64,000 bases of DNA, taken from contig NZ_SOBG01000004.1 of the NCBI RefSeq assembly GCF_004365575.1, positions 124,001 through 188,000 on the forward strand, given 5' to 3'. Position 1 is the first letter of the stretch. Each line of letters begins with the position of its first letter. Positions 63,630 to 64,000 of this stretch are shown here, piece by piece. The notes beneath the pieces were generated by a model that did not search any database, was not told the origin of the DNA, and saw only the letters and a program-made list of their open reading frames with translations. The DNA is from Hypnocyclicus thermotrophus. Lineage in GTDB: Bacteria > Fusobacteriota > Fusobacteriia > Fusobacteriales > Fusobacteriaceae. The translations under genes were made by a program, and so were the position numbers.

Positions 63630-64000
63630 CTATTTTCTTTCTTGTGTTATTCTATTTAATTCTCTAATAGTTAGGTGAATATCTTCATCTTTTTGAGTTG
63701 GTGTATAAATTCTAGCTCTTCTTATTTTTTCTTTTTCTAATTCGATTACTTTAAAATCAATTTCAAAATCATTTAATTTATTTTCAACTTTTCCAAATGG
63801 GTCAATCACCATAGAATTTCCAGCAAAATTAATACCATCTTCATATCCTACTCTATGAGAAAATACTACATAACTATTAAACATATCAGCATATGTTTTC
63901 AGCATATTTTCCCATGTTAATATATTTGCTGGTTGTTCATTTTGATATTCTCTTGATGGACTATTTGCTAATACAAATATATAGTCTGCTTTATCTTGAT
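63630..64000 (-). CDS. Carbon-nitrogen hydrolase, nitrilase family (C-terminal part)
   Basis: The frame is open through the right window edge, so the gene is cut at its 5' end; about 123 codons are visible. Motifs of the nitrilase superfamily C-terminal half: FVLANSPSREYQ, NSYVVFSHRVGYEDGINFAGNSMVIDP (split near residues 45-70 of the visible part), DPFGKVENKL. The catalytic Lys and Cys lie outside the window. Substrate cannot be inferred. Ends 10 bp before cysE. Confidence 0.85.
   Translation of the reverse strand, partial: QDKADYIFVLANSPSREYQNEQPANILTWENMLKTYADMFNSYVVFSHRVGYEDGINFAGNSMVIDPFGKVENKLNDFEIDFKVIELEKEKIRRARIYTPTQKDEDIHLTIRELNRITQERK

Overview
The window is bacterial chromosomal DNA that is very AT-rich, with short intergenic regions made almost only of A and T. 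It fits the phylum Fusobacteriota (Fusobacterium / Ilyobacter / Propionigenium relatives). The evidence is an F-type ATP synthase whose c subunit closely resembles the Na+-binding c subunits of that group and carries the two-carboxylate E32/E65 pair known from Fusobacterium, an arabinose-5-phosphate isomerase pointing to LPS and a Gram-negative envelope, anaerobe-type proteins (rubrerythrin with an N-terminal rubredoxin domain, a hybrid-cluster-associated DUF1858 protein), and generally low-GC codon use. Genus-level assignment is inference. No prophage, CRISPR array or intact insertion sequence is visible; this is mostly core chromosome.

Layout. 1-5.6 kb: minus-strand atp operon (atpI-B-E-F-H-A-G-D, running off the left edge) behind a near-consensus promoter, plus an AtpZ-like gene. 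5.6-11 kb: methyltransferase, TPR and J-domain proteins, two metallopeptidases and mnmA. 11.3-18.2 kb: a complete phosphate regulon pstS-C-A-B-phoU-phoB-phoR on the minus strand, preceded by four Pho-box repeats; the sensor kinase is much longer than a simple ATG-initiated reading suggests and seems to start at ATT. 18.3-24.1 kb: amino-sugar catabolism (gntR-murQ-nagA-nagB and a GlcNAc-type PTS EIICB plus EIIA) with a DasR/NagR-type operator before EIIA. 24.4-31.1 kb: MFS transporter, trpS, a candidate small RNA, HD-domain protein, coaE, plsC-like gene, kdsD and a DUF1858 protein. 31.1-36.4 kb: pdxST with divergent pdxR, a class V aminotransferase and an RpiR regulator. 36.5-38.2 kb: tRNA-Ser, tRNA-Ser, tRNA-Arg and the infC-rpmI-rplT operon with a structured leader and an ATT start for infC. 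38.3-42.4 kb: short ORF plus terminator ahead of an FAD protein, an IS-end-like palindrome, phosphohexomutase and rubrerythrin with a PerR-like box. 42.5-48.2 kb: operon of an exported protein, prfB (programmed +1 frameshift), two more exported proteins and gltX. 48.4-52.6 kb: tatD-rlmA-acpS-nuoE-like, a STAS protein, hslO and tRNA-Leu. 52.8-56.2 kb: ferric-iron ABC transporter fbpABC whose first gene looks frameshifted by one A in its signal peptide. 56.2-64 kb: nifU/nifS, yaaR, nth, holB, mreB, mini-RNase III, cysS, cysE and a truncated nitrilase-family gene.

How the parts work together. Several modules can be read as input-output circuits: phosphate (PhoR/PhoB to Pho boxes at pstS), amino sugars (GntR to the dre-like site at the PTS genes), vitamin B6 (PdxR to two palindromes before pdxS), peroxide or redox (PerR-like site at rubrerythrin) and iron (palindrome just after the fbpA promoter). 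Translation-level control is unusually visible: ATT starts, many TTG starts, the prfB frameshift, the L20-type leader, and a Shine-Dalgarno separated from its start codon by a hairpin.
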